Positions 1-8,789 of a DNA stretch of 64,000 nucleotides are shown here, piece by piece; within the stretch, counting starts at the first letter, position 1, and each line of letters begins with the position of its first letter. Under the pieces are notes generated by a model. It saw nothing but the letters and a program-made list of their open reading frames with translations, did not search any database and was not told the origin of the DNA. Made by a program: the position numbers and the translations under genes. The stretch is from JAXGXQ01 sp040772685 (GTDB taxonomy: Bacteria > Bacillota > Clostridia > Saccharofermentanales > UBA5734), in the NCBI GenBank assembly GCA_040772685.1, contig JAXGXQ010000002.1, positions 186,001 through 250,000 of the forward strand, read 5' to 3'.

Positions 1-1
1 G

Positions 2-151
2 ATCGGCAATATGCGCATGGTAATTTTTGGGATTGTGCTGTTGATCGTGATAATTAAATATCCTTCAGGACTGACTCCTTATTTTATCAAGTTTAAAGAC
101 TATATCTGGTCAACTATTACAAATAAAAAAACGCTTCCGGCGAGAAAGTGA
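2..151 (+). CDS. livM: Branched-chain-type ABC transporter permease, C-terminal end (partial)
   Basis: Only the last 49 codons are present; the gene enters from the left edge. The visible end has one hydrophobic membrane segment (VIFGIVLLIVIIKY) followed by a short polar, lysine-rich tail, as expected for the C-terminus of LivM-family permeases. The assignment rests mainly on position: it stops 9 bases before the LivG-type ATPase, the usual livM-livG-livF order. It would form the membrane channel of a high-affinity importer of the HAAT (branched-chain amino acid) class. Substrate cannot be read from this fragment. Confidence 0.7.
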   Translation: MGNMRMVIFGIVLLIVIIKYPSGLTPYFIKFKDYIWSTITNKKTLPARK

Positions 152-160
152 GGTAAGAAC

Positions 161-934
161 GTGGCAATCCTGACATTGACGGATATTTCCAAAAAATTCG
201 GCGGACTTGCTGCCGTATCCGACCTCAATCTTCAGGTCGAAGAAGATACCATATCTGCCCTGATTGGCCCGAACGGGGCTGGTAAAACAACCGTTTTCAA
301 TATGATTACCGGTGTATATCAAGTGACGAGCGGCAGCATCACATACGATGGCAACAACATATGCGGTCTGGCGCCACATAAAATTGTAGAGAAAGGCATA
401 GCTCGAACTTATCAAAATATCCGATTATTCAAGAAAGCCAGCGCATTGGAAAATGTAATGACCGGTTTTCATTCAAGAACCAAGGCTGGTTTGTTTAACA
501 TTATCTATAATCGGAAAGCAATGCTGGCAGAGGATGCCAAGGTTAAGCGGGATAGTCTTGACATTCTTGATTATCTGGGTATTGCTGACATGCGTGACTA
601 CCAGGCACGTAACCTGCCATACGGCCATCAGAGATTACTTGAAATAGGCAGAGCGCTGGCTACCCAACCGAAGCTTCTGCTGCTAGACGAGCCGGCAGCC
701 GGTATGAATGAAAAAGAAAAGATCTCTTTAATCGATACAATCCGAAGAATTCGTGGCGACTTCAAGCTTACAGTATTACTTGTTGAACATGACATGCAGC
801 TCGTAATGAACATATCCGACAAGATCACCGTGCTGGATTTTGGCAAGTGGATCGCGGAAGGTACTCCAGAGTCGATTCAGAGAAACGATAAAGTAATTGA
901 TGCTTATCTTGGAAGGGGTGAAAAGCAAGGATGA
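161..934 (+). CDS. livG: Branched-chain-type ABC transporter ATP-binding protein LivG
   Basis: A 257-residue ABC ATPase that powers a HAAT-class importer at the inner face of the membrane. Visible motifs in order: Walker A GPNGAGKTT (residues 36-44), Q-loop glutamine in ARTYQNIRLF (about residue 85), a LivG-type degenerate signature LPYGHQRLLEIGRAL (about 152-166), Walker B LLLLDEP (172-178) and an H-loop in VEHDM. The LPYG form of the signature, in place of LSGGQ, is characteristic of LivG rather than LivF. The start is GTG at 161, preceded by GTGAGG. It overlaps livF by four bases (ATGA), so the two are translationally coupled. HAAT ATPases also serve amides, urea and aromatic acids, so the name does not fix the substrate. 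Confidence 0.92.
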   Translation: MAILTLTDISKKFGGLAAVSDLNLQVEEDTISALIGPNGAGKTTVFNMITGVYQVTSGSITYDGNNICGLAPHKIVEKGIARTYQNIRLFKKASALENVMTGFHSRTKAGLFNIIYNRKAMLAEDAKVKRDSLDILDYLGIADMRDYQARNLPYGHQRLLEIGRALATQPKLLLLDEPAAGMNEKEKISLIDTIRRIRGDFKLTVLLVEHDMQLVMNISDKITVLDFGKWIAEGTPESIQRNDKVIDAYLGRGEKQG

Positions 935-1662
935 ATGAACGCAATGCAATATTGAAAATTGAAAACCTTGTTTCCTCTTACGGATTAATTAAAGCATTAA
1001 AAGGAATCTCAATGGAGGTTAGACAAGGCGAGCTGGTTTCATTGCTTGGATCAAACGGCGCCGGGAAATCGACTTTGCTTAAATCAATTATTGGGATGGT
1101 CCATATTGATTCGGGAAGCATAAAATACGAAGGTCAGGAACTAGTGGGCAAAAAAAGCCATCAAATTATTCCTTGCGGAATTTCATTGGTTCCTGAAGGA
1201 CGCAAGATATTTGCTGATCAGACAGTTACCGAGAATTTGGAAATTGGTACTTTTTTCACAAAAAATAATAGAAAACGTAACAGTGAGATCTTATGCAATG
1301 TTTTCGAGGTGTTCCCACGACTCTACGAACGCAGAAACCAAATGGGAGGAACCCTTTCCGGCGGCGAACAACAAATGTTAGCGATTGGCAGGTCAATGAT
1401 GTCAGATCCCAAATTGCTCTTGCTTGACGAACCGTCTATGGGACTTGCTCCAATAATTGTCGAGCAGGTGTTCCAGGTTTTGCAACGTGTTAAACAAACT
1501 AATGTTTCAATTCTGCTAGTTGAGCAAAACGCACGTATGGCGCTAAAGATTAGCGACCGGGCATACGTCCTTAATACAGGCGTTATAACAGCGGAAGACA
1601 CAGGAGCCAATATGGCTGATAGCAGCGTTCTTCAGGAAGCTTATCTCGGCAAGAAACAATAA
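931..1662 (+). CDS. livF: Branched-chain-type ABC transporter ATP-binding protein LivF
   Basis: Second ATPase of the importer, 243 residues, pairing with LivG. Walker A is GSNGAGKST (residues 40-48), the signature is a canonical LSGGE (142-146), and Walker B is LLLLDEP (162-168) followed by SMGLAP, a LivF hallmark. The ATG lies inside the livG stop (ATGA). A possible weak terminator follows, then the metabolic genes of the same orientation, which suggests the transporter and enzymes act on one compound. The periplasmic binding protein and LivH must lie left of the window, if present. Confidence 0.92.
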   Translation: MNERNAILKIENLVSSYGLIKALKGISMEVRQGELVSLLGSNGAGKSTLLKSIIGMVHIDSGSIKYEGQELVGKKSHQIIPCGISLVPEGRKIFADQTVTENLEIGTFFTKNNRKRNSEILCNVFEVFPRLYERRNQMGGTLSGGEQQMLAIGRSMMSDPKLLLLDEPSMGLAPIIVEQVFQVLQRVKQTNVSILLVEQNARMALKISDRAYVLNTGVITAEDTGANMADSSVLQEAYLGKKQ

Positions 1663-1699
1663 AAATAATTCTATTCAAACAATTAACGATGAAGTAAGA

Positions 1700-1722
1700 C
1701 TGACCGATGAGTCAGGTTTTTC
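1700..1722 (+). terminator. Weak terminator-like hairpin after livF
   Basis: A 5-bp stem CTGAC/GTCAG with a 6-base loop is followed by GTTTTTC. The stem is short, so it may only attenuate read-through from livF into the enzyme genes. Confidence 0.35.
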
Positions 1723-1756
1723 TTTAGAACAGTCTTAGAACAAAAAGGAGAACGAG

Positions 1757-2656
1757 ATGAACCTCGAAAATGTCAAATTGAACCTGGATACGAAGCTAGT
1801 GCTGAATGTCGGGTTCCCTATGGGTAAAACAAATGCCCCCCGGGTTTACAATAAATTATTCAGTGTTCGTGACATGAATGCGATTATGCTGCCTGTCGAG
1901 ATTCATAAAGGTGAGCTTAAAAGCTTTATGGAAGCAGTTCGGACATTGAATATTCGTTATTTATGCCCCACGATGCCGCATAAAGCTGACATTATTGAGT
2001 ATCTAGACGATGTAGACGAGTATTCTCGCCTTTTCAAATCGGTAAACGCGATTAGAATAGACGATGAGGGAATATCACATGGAACAGGTATGGATGGCAA
2101 GGGCGCTGTCCGCGCGTTAACAGATGCCGGGGTGGAACTAGAGGGCCGTGAAGCTATGATGATCGGCGCCGGCAGCATCAGCGGCGTTATCGGCCTGGAA
2201 TTGGCACGAAAAGGTGTTCGGAAATTGACACTGTTAAACCGAACCGTTGATAAAGCTGAAACAATCACTCGGATACTGAATGAGCATACTGATATGCAAG
2301 CAGACGCAATAGTTTCCAGCCCTGAAAATCTGGACAAGATTTCGAAAACGGCTGACGTTTTATTGCAAGCAACACCTCTAGGGATGGCTGGCTATGAGCA
2401 CACTCATCCTTACCTGGATTTCATCAACCAGTTGCCGGATGACGCAACTGTTTTTGACGTTATTATCAATCCACCGGATACGCCGGTTATTGCTCGCGCC
2501 AAAGCTAGAAATCTGCAAACAGTGCCGGGCATGAACATGCTGGTTGGTCAGATGTCCGAAATTTTTAAGTTTCTTTTTGATGTTACGCTAACACGGGAAG
2601 ACAAAGCTTCCTGCATAGATGAGCTTTGTTCTTACCTTGGATTAAAGATTTCCTGA
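1757..2656 (+). CDS. Shikimate/quinate dehydrogenase-family protein (AroE-like)
   Basis: A 299-residue protein of the AroE fold. The substrate half carries TMPHK (residues 72-76), matching the family NVTxPHK signature with its catalytic lysine. GTGMDGKG (109-116) keeps the catalytic aspartate of the usual NTDxxG motif but has GM in place of NT. The nucleotide half has GAGSISGVIG (137-146) and LNRT (160-163), typical of NAD(P) binding in this family. The N-terminus lacks the normal GxPxxHSxSP shikimate-binding signature; the equivalent region reads VGFPMGKTNAP. It is therefore probably not the biosynthetic AroE but a catabolic relative acting on another hydroxylated acid. RBS AAAAGGAG precedes the ATG. 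It sits between an importer and a DlgD-like reductase, which supports a catabolic role. Confidence 0.75.
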   Translation: MNLENVKLNLDTKLVLNVGFPMGKTNAPRVYNKLFSVRDMNAIMLPVEIHKGELKSFMEAVRTLNIRYLCPTMPHKADIIEYLDDVDEYSRLFKSVNAIRIDDEGISHGTGMDGKGAVRALTDAGVELEGREAMMIGAGSISGVIGLELARKGVRKLTLLNRTVDKAETITRILNEHTDMQADAIVSSPENLDKISKTADVLLQATPLGMAGYEHTHPYLDFINQLPDDATVFDVIINPPDTPVIARAKARNLQTVPGMNMLVGQMSEIFKFLFDVTLTREDKASCIDELCSYLGLKIS

Positions 2657-2700
2657 TTAGGAAAACTGTCAAATTCCCAAAATAACATGGAGGAGTCTAA

Positions 2701-3699
2701 ATGCGACATAGTGAAAAAGAAATACTCGATGTGCTATCAAAAACATTGATAAAGAAAGGGATTAATGCCTCTGACGCGCAAGACTGCGCCCAACTCCTGC
2801 TGGAAAACAGCCTCGATGGCATATACTCGCATGGTGTTAACCGCTTTCCCCGTCTGGTGTCATACCTTGACAAAGGATACATCAAGCCGGATAAGAAGCC
2901 TGTGCTGGTGGAATCGCTGGGTGCGCTGGAAAAATGGGACGGTCAGCTGGGCATGGGCAACACAAATGCGAAGCTAATGATGGAAAGAACGATTGAGCTT
3001 GCTCATCAATACGGCATAGGCTGCGTTGCACTGCGGAACACGAACCACTGGATGCGCGGCGGTGCCTATGGCCTGCAAGCAGCAGATGCCGGCTGTATTG
3101 GCATTTGCTGGACGAATACACAGCCGAATATGCCTGCCTGGGGTGCTAAAGATCGTAGAATTGGCAATAATCCTTTGATTATGACTGTACCTAAACCGGA
3201 TGGCCACATAATGGTTGATGGGGCTATGGCACAGTTTTCATATGGTGCAATTGAAGCTGCGAAAATTGCGGGCCGTGAGCTGCCAGTGCCTGGCGGGTAT
3301 GACTCTAAGGGAAACCTGACGCGCGACCCGGCCGAAATCGAAAAAACCTGGCGTGTCCTCCCAATTGGATTCTGGAAAGGCTCGGGGTTCTCTATTGCCA
3401 TGGATCTGATTGCGGCTTGCCTCTCTGACGGGAACACAACCTGCAAAGTTGGCCAATTGAGTGAGGATGAATATTCACTTTCACAGGTGTTCATAGCTCT
3501 CGATGTCACAAAGGCAACACCAGGATATGCTGACCTGGTCGCCGAAACAGTAGCCGACATACGGGCTTCAGAGCGCATTGACGAAGGGAGTCCGATCCTT
3601 TATCCGGGCGAAAAAGAGTACCAGACGCGTCTGGACAATCTTGCCAATGGTGTGCCGGTCGAGGATTCCGTATGGAAAACAATTTTGAGTTTACAGTGA
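2701..3699 (+). CDS. dlgD: 2,3-diketo-L-gulonate reductase-like Ldh2/MDH2 family oxidoreductase
   Basis: A 332-residue NAD(P)H-dependent oxidoreductase of the malate/L-lactate dehydrogenase (type 2) family. Length and motifs match E. coli YiaK/DlgD closely as I remember that sequence: YSHGVNRFPR near residues 42-51 with the likely catalytic His44, RNTNHWMRGG, GICWTNT, PxWGAKDxRIGxNPL, and LPIGFWKGSG. YiaK reduces 2,3-diketo-L-gulonate in L-ascorbate and related acid-sugar use. Close relatives act on other alpha-keto acids, so the exact substrate is open. The ATG follows ATGGAGGAG with good spacing. Neighbours on the same strand (AroE-like, NicX-like) suggest one catabolic operon. Confidence 0.82.
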   Translation: MRHSEKEILDVLSKTLIKKGINASDAQDCAQLLLENSLDGIYSHGVNRFPRLVSYLDKGYIKPDKKPVLVESLGALEKWDGQLGMGNTNAKLMMERTIELAHQYGIGCVALRNTNHWMRGGAYGLQAADAGCIGICWTNTQPNMPAWGAKDRRIGNNPLIMTVPKPDGHIMVDGAMAQFSYGAIEAAKIAGRELPVPGGYDSKGNLTRDPAEIEKTWRVLPIGFWKGSGFSIAMDLIAACLSDGNTTCKVGQLSEDEYSLSQVFIALDVTKATPGYADLVAETVADIRASERIDEGSPILYPGEKEYQTRLDNLANGVPVEDSVWKTILSLQ

Positions 3700-3736
3700 A
3701 AGATTATAGAAAAACGAAATCAATGAGGTGATTAAA

Positions 3737-4699
3737 ATGACAAGCATTTATCCTGGCTGCAAAATACTAGTTGAAGTTTGCGCTGAATGTAAGAAAGACG
3801 AAAAAATTCTGATTATTACAGATAATTACAGCATGGAAATTGGGATGGCCATGTGGGCTGCGACCGAGGGATACCCCAACAGAAGCATGATTCTGATGGA
3901 TGACCGCACTGCCCATGCCGAGGAACCAGCTCCACTAGTAAGAGCGGCAATGATGGAAGCAGATGTTCTCTTCAATGCGACTAAGTTCTCGATCAACAAT
4001 ACACAAGCTCGCCAGCTCGCCTGCAAAAATGGCGCCAGAAGTTGTAACATGGCAGATTATTCACTCGAAATGCTGGAAGACAGCGGCCTGTTTACAGATT
4101 ATGAAGAAGCCCGCCGCATGGTCGATCACGTAATAAGCCGTTTACCCGGCAAGGTCGCCCATGTCACAACACCAGGTGGTACTGATTACACCACCAACAT
4201 TGAAGGCGCTGAAGTGTTCCCCCAATATGGACGCAGCTTGGTACCAGGGCAATCGTCTTCACCGCCTGATATCGAAGCAGCGGTTTACGGCCGTCCGGGC
4301 TACGGCGATGGCGTAATTGTGGCGGATGCTTCCATGACACACCCCGATCTTGGCATTGTCGAAGACGATCCTGTAACTATGAAGGTTAAGGACGGCACTG
4401 TGTACGAAATTACCGGTGGGAAAAACGCTGAAACACTTAACAAGATTCTCGCTCAATATGATGACAAGCGCGTTTATAATGTTGGCGAGATAGGCGTGGG
4501 TCTTAACAAAGCCTGCAAGCTTTCGGGCCGCATGTTGGAGGACGAGGGGATTTATCGCACTGTACACTTGGCGCTTGGCAGTAATGTCTGGATTGGCCCT
4601 GGCGACTGCGCCTTCCATCTCGATATGATGATGTGGAACCCTACCCTCACAATTGATGACAAAGCAGTATTAAAAGACGGCGAAATTGTCTGGGACTGA
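3737..4699 (+). CDS. M29-peptidase / 2,5-dihydroxypyridine dioxygenase-fold metalloenzyme
   Basis: About 320 residues, related to the aminopeptidase T (M29) and NicX (2,5-dihydroxypyridine 5,6-dioxygenase) superfamily. The C-terminal half carries the likely metal site: GEIGVGLN, a histidine in YRTVHLALG, and the His-x-Asp pair in FHLDMM. The AxxE/K-rich N-terminal Rossmann-like half also fits. The family includes peptidases and ring-cleaving dioxygenases, and sequence alone does not decide which. The context (importer, dehydrogenases, no other peptidase here) favours a small-molecule role. ATG at 3737 is chosen because GAGGTG lies six bases upstream. A GTG at 3728 is in frame but overlaps that RBS. 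Confidence 0.65.
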   Translation: MTSIYPGCKILVEVCAECKKDEKILIITDNYSMEIGMAMWAATEGYPNRSMILMDDRTAHAEEPAPLVRAAMMEADVLFNATKFSINNTQARQLACKNGARSCNMADYSLEMLEDSGLFTDYEEARRMVDHVISRLPGKVAHVTTPGGTDYTTNIEGAEVFPQYGRSLVPGQSSSPPDIEAAVYGRPGYGDGVIVADASMTHPDLGIVEDDPVTMKVKDGTVYEITGGKNAETLNKILAQYDDKRVYNVGEIGVGLNKACKLSGRMLEDEGIYRTVHLALGSNVWIGPGDCAFHLDMMMWNPTLTIDDKAVLKDGEIVWD

Positions 4700-5115
4700 A
4701 TTATTTGCTTGATCGTTGGATTAGGTTGTAAAGACGGAATTCAGATTAGTCAAAAGGGGATTGTTGACAAAAGAGAATAAGTGGCGCAGACGGAGCGATT
4801 TCGTTTGTACCACTTATTTTTGTTTATCATGAACAAGAAAAAAATCGCAAGTATTGGGTCTTTCGTATTGCACGTAAATGCCTATTATTATTATGTTAGC
4901 AGATAATGGAGTAGAGTAGTACGTATCCAATTATTATCATGCAGAATTAATTGAAAACATTGAGCGTCGGCCGTGTGGTTACGTTATCGCCTGACGCCAG
5001 GCTGAGAGTGTGTTAAGGTAAAGCTTTAGCGCTTATGATTACCATGAAGAACATTAAAAAATATATCTATGAAAAACATAGCTTATAACTTTAGCAACCC
5101 GAGCGAGGTAACGCA
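4700..5115. other. Intergenic region, 416 bp, between the catabolic operon and sdaAB
   Basis: Apart from the hairpin at 4776-4822 I see no gene, repeat or convincing riboswitch. The stretch 4830-5100 is AT-rich and probably holds the sdaAB promoter, but no clear -35/-10 pair stands out. The sdaAB ribosome site GAGCGAGG lies at its right end. Confidence 0.6.
4776..4822 (+). terminator. Terminator-like hairpin ending the liv/catabolic operon
   Basis: A 9-bp perfect stem AATAAGTGG (4776-4784) / CCACTTATT (4810-4818) is followed by a T-rich stretch. The 25-base loop is long for a classical terminator. It lies about 75 bases after the last gene of the operon. Confidence 0.45.
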
Positions 5116-5789
5116 ATGACCACAAATGTTTTCGACATTATCGGTCCGGTTATGATCGGTCCTTCAAGTTCGCATACGCGGGTGCTGTCAGGCTGGGTTT
5201 GATTGCCAGGGAAATACTGGGTTCACAGCCAATAAAGGCGATAATTAGTCTGCATGGTTCATTTGCAAAAACCGGCATTGGGCATGGTACCGATAAGGCT
5301 ATCATTGGTGGTCTGCTTGGTTATGCACCTTCTGATCCGCGTATCCACTCAAGCCTGCAAACTGCTACCAAACTTAAACTGTATTACCAATTCAAGCATG
5401 TTGATTTAGGCGACGTACATCCAAACACTGTTTTGATTGAACTTTGGAGTGAGGATGGCAATAAAGCAATTGTACGCGGCTCTTCAATTGGCGGCGGTGC
5501 TGTACAAATTGAGTCGGTTAATGGCATGGAAGTTTCCTTCAGTGCGGAATACAGTACGCTAGTTATTCCCCATAAAGACGAGCCGGGTGTAATTGCTGCA
5601 GTTACCAGTATACTGGCTGAAAAAAGAGTTAATATTGCCCGGATGAAGATATTCCGTAAGAATCGCGGTGGTGTCGCCTACATGATTATAGAAACAGATC
5701 AGCCGATAACAGAGGAAACTAACAAGCTGATTGCAGATACTACTGGTGTTATCAGCTCATCAATAATCAAGGCGATTCAACATGATTGA
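5116..5789 (+). pseudogene. sdaAB: L-serine dehydratase, iron-sulfur type, beta subunit (frameshifted)
   Basis: Beta subunit of the Fe-S L-serine dehydratase, which deaminates L-serine to pyruvate and ammonia with SdaAA. The start ATG at 5116 gives FDIIGPVMIGPSSSHT, the family N-terminus. Directly after SSSHT one base is missing (about 5177-5181), so the frame ends at a TGA near 5202. The expected GAVRLGLIAREILG continues in the next frame and runs intact to 5789. The C-terminal ACT domain (IPHKDEPGVIAAVTSIL onward, about the last 75 residues) is present and would bind a regulatory amino acid. RBS GAGG precedes the start. A single sequencing error would restore a full gene of about 224 residues. 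Confidence 0.85.
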
Positions 5790-5799
5790 GGAAAACTTT

Positions 5800-6696
5800 A
5801 TGCTGGATTATACGAGCGTTTCCGACCTGGTCAAGTTGGCTGAACATAGCGGCATATCTATCGGTGAAATGGTATTGCACGACCAGGCGCGGCAGCAGGA
5901 TCTACCTGTTGAGAAATTTATCGCGCTGATGTCTGAACGGTTGCAAATTATGCGTCAATCGGTCGAAACTGGTTTGCGCTCAGAAGAATTATCTATCAGT
6001 AGCCTTAGTGGCACTTCCGCAGCCAAGATGCACATAGCAAGTATTTCCTCCAAAACCATTTGTGGCCCGATTTTAAGTAAAATGTTGGCTAAAGCACTGG
6101 CAGTTGTGGAGGTCAATGCGCGAATGGGTCAGGTAGTCGCTGCTCCAACTGCAGGTTCTTGCGGCCTTTTGCCTGCTGTAATCCTAACCTTGGCAGTTGA
6201 GCTGCAGTTATCAGAAAAAGAGGCCATTCTGGGATTATTCACAGCCTCGGGTTTGGGACTTGTTGTCGCTAATTGCGCAACAGTGGCAGGGGCTGAAGGC
6301 GGCTGTCAGGCTGTATGCGGCAGTGCTGCAGCAATGGCTGCCGGAGCTGCGATTGCGATGATGGGTGGAAACCCGCGTCAGGTTGCAAATGCATTTGCTA
6401 TTGCCTTGAAGAACAGCCTGGGCCTGATTTGCGATCCGGTTGGCGGTTTGGTCGAAGTCCCTTGTATTAAGCGCAATGCCATCTCTGTTGCCAACGCTAT
6501 GGCTGCCAGTGATATGTCACTGGCGGGTATAGAAAGTGCAATCCCAGCTGACGAAGTAATAGCAGCAATGAAATCCATTGGCGACATGATGCCTATAGCT
6601 CTTAAAGAAACCTCTACCGGCGGTCTGGCCATGACGCCGACAGGGCAAAAGATAGCGGAAAAGATGGTGGAGATGGCGAGCAAACGCAGAAGATGA
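5800..6696 (+). CDS. sdaAA: L-serine dehydratase, iron-sulfur type, alpha subunit
   Basis: Catalytic alpha subunit, about 298 residues, carrying the oxygen-sensitive [4Fe-4S] cluster. Family motifs are intact: APTAGSCGLLPAV, NCATVAGAEGGCQAVCGSA and CDPVGGLVEVPC, which together supply the conserved cysteines. ATG 5800 is preferred because GAGG lies eight bases upstream and the protein then begins like known SdaAA. An in-frame ATG at 5782 overlaps the sdaAB stop and adds six residues. The sdaAB-sdaAA order is the standard clostridial arrangement. The enzyme fits an anaerobe and would feed pyruvate from serine, perhaps as the last step of the catabolic locus to the left. Confidence 0.93.
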   Translation: MLDYTSVSDLVKLAEHSGISIGEMVLHDQARQQDLPVEKFIALMSERLQIMRQSVETGLRSEELSISSLSGTSAAKMHIASISSKTICGPILSKMLAKALAVVEVNARMGQVVAAPTAGSCGLLPAVILTLAVELQLSEKEAILGLFTASGLGLVVANCATVAGAEGGCQAVCGSAAAMAAGAAIAMMGGNPRQVANAFAIALKNSLGLICDPVGGLVEVPCIKRNAISVANAMAASDMSLAGIESAIPADEVIAAMKSIGDMMPIALKETSTGGLAMTPTGQKIAEKMVEMASKRRR

Positions 6697-6993
6697 GTGG
6701 TGTTTGCTGTTTAAACAAAGTGATTAGCAACCTCTAATCTTTTAATTGCAAGCTTCTAGTTAGTACTAATGTTAGTTCAAAAAAATAGGGTGGCATACTC
6801 AAATGCTGCTTCATCTGTACAATGGTATTTCTTGTTCCGAAGCATGTTAGAATGCCTGTTGAATTAATCATCCGAATATCCACACCTCATATGAAAGGAA
6901 ATTCCAATTAGAGTATCTGGTGACTATTAGATTTCATCAGATAGCAAGAGCAGAAATCATTTACTAACGCAACTGTAAAAGCGCGAGAGGCAT

Positions 6994-8167
6994 ATGAATT
7001 CAAAGGAACGTATTGACAGCATACTTGGCAATGAGGAACCCGATCGTCCCTGTCGGGGAAATGCACATTATGTCTCCCGTAGCTAGCGAAATTCTTGACG
7101 TGAAGCGATTACAGGCGAAGGCGGCTGGACGATCCGTACCATGATGGAGATGCTAGTTAATAACAACCGCGCCGAGTACATCGAACGGCTTTCAAAAGAT
7201 ACTTATGATGTATTCACCAAAAGCGGCTTGGACCTGATTTGCACTGAACTGGATCCTTCCGCCGATTTGTCGGCAAAAATCTATAAAGATGTTACAGCTG
7301 ACAGTTGGGTAGAAGTGGACGCTGAAACAGGCGCCTGGGCGAAGTTTGTTTATAAAGAGAGTTCAGACACAGCACATGAAGTCGACTCACTCGAAAAGCA
7401 AGGAGAAGATTACGAGGCGATTGAGCAACATCTCGACACGATGGAAAAGCGTGGTTACGATCTGGATGACAGTATGTTCGATTCTACACGTTACATGGTT
7501 GAACACGCTGGCAAAACGATATGTTCTTTATGGCGAAAATCCCCAACCTCATACCCTCGGGACGCAGTTGGTACACTAAATTCATGGAGATGATGTATGT
7601 TGAACCTGAGCTGACAGAGCGGTTGTGCGATATCTATCTGCAATACGGTCTTGCCGTTGCTAAAAAGTACGCTGATCTCGGCCTGATTGCGTTATGATCG
7701 CAACGGATTGGGCTGGTGCGAATGGACCGTTGTTTTCACCGGACATGATTAGAAAATAAGACTGGTTCCACAGATAAAAACAATGTCAGAATACTGTCAT
7801 TCCCGTGGATTGCTTGTGCTCAAGCATACTGACGGCAACATCATGCAATTTGTTGATGACTTTTTCTCTATGGGAATTGATGGCTATCAGAGTATTGAGC
7901 CATATGCTGGTATGGACATTGGTTTTATCAAGCAAAAATATGGTGACAAGGTTTTACTGATGGGCAATATTGACTGCGCCCGTACACTGCCTTTTGGCTC
8001 AAAGGAAGAAGTTGTCAAGGAAACTATCGAATGCATGAAGCAGGCATTCTCCTGGCGGTGGTCATATCGTTTCGATCAACACTATTGGTTATCCCACATC
8101 CGCGGATAATTTCTTAGCTATGGTAGAGACTGTGCACCGTTTTGGGCAATATCCACTTTCATTATAA
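6994..8167 (+). pseudogene. Uroporphyrinogen decarboxylase-family protein (multiple frameshifts)
   Basis: Joining frames rebuilds one protein of about 390 residues of the UroD/MtaA/CmuA superfamily. It begins MNSKERIDSILGNEEPDRP, continues PVGEMHIMSPVASEILD, then TGEGGWTIRTMMEML, a long intact middle (7141-7510), NDMFFMAKIPNLIP, then HSRGLLVLKHTDGNI, LLMGNIDCA, and ends PGGGHIVSINTIGYP and a stop at 8165-8167. Frame breaks occur near 7045, 7107, 7518, 7695, 7770 and 8055. Members of this family in catabolic clusters are thought to be methyltransferases or decarboxylases of unknown substrate rather than haem enzymes. RBS GAGAGG lies just before the ATG. Breaks are single-base indels without nonsense substitutions, so sequence error is a real alternative to decay. 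Confidence 0.8.
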
Positions 8168-8789
8168 ACGGCGTCAAAATGTCACGATCTCCAGCTGGCT
8201 GGTTTCTTAGCTTCCGTACTGGCTGGTTTCAATTTTGCCAAACGCATTATCTGCAACTTCATTAAATACCAGCGATCATTCTTTAAAATGCGGACATCCA
8301 AAATTTTTCAAATGATGCCAAAAGTTGCGCTAATTTTGAAACCGCCGTTTCACCTGCTCAAAAGTACAAGAGGCTTACATTTTACTTGTGCTTTTTGACC
8401 ATTAATATTGCGATTAGTAACTTAATTGGCGGCAATGACTGGACTCGAAAAAGTTTTCAGACGAAAAAGTATTATAAAGAAACAACGATAAACTGCACAA
8501 CTCATCCCCGCTCAGTGTTGACACATTGACAGGTTTAGATCTCGGATTTACATTGATACTATAAGTAAAAGCAATTGATCTTAATATATTTAAATTGAAT
8601 GCGTTATCCTTTAGCCTAAAGCCGTAGGATTTGCCAGACTTATGTGTTTCTTCATTCTCAACTCTGCAGTACACCGTCATGTCTGCTTTAATTACTTTAT
8701 AGACTTAAGCCTTATCAGAACTCTTGCTCATCGGCAATTTTATTACGTAAAGAAGCTAACTAAAGACACTAGTATGGAGAGTGGTATAA
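8168..8789. other. Intergenic region, 622 bp, with possible IS-end remnants
   Basis: No gene is supported. The left part (8190-8345) contains two direct copies of a 12-base motif and an inverted near-copy around 8331-8344 (AATTTTGAAACC against GGTTTCAATTTT). This resembles repeated terminal sequences of IS21-like elements, but no transposase is present. The rest is AT-rich. The rbsA-like gene RBS (GGAGAG) lies at the right end. Confidence 0.4.
8195..8230. repeat. Two direct copies of CTGGCTGGTTTC
   Basis: Perfect 12-base copies at 8195-8206 and 8219-8230 (24-base period). The second continues into AATTTTGCC, which is echoed in inverted form near 8331-8344. A possible relic of an insertion-sequence end; function unproven. 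Confidence 0.5.

Noticed and set aside
5000..5008. GGCTGAGAG, the core of a TPP riboswitch
   Set aside because: The rest of the THI box (ACCCTT, GAACCTGAT, TAATGCC) is absent, and the neighbouring genes are serine dehydratase, not thiamine genes.
5116..5210. Programmed frameshift in sdaAB
   Set aside because: No slippery heptamer or downstream structure is seen at the break, and the genes around it carry many similar random breaks.
8414..8680. 88-residue minus-strand open frame
   Set aside because: No family resemblance, no ribosome binding site, and it lies in an AT-rich gap with possible IS relics.
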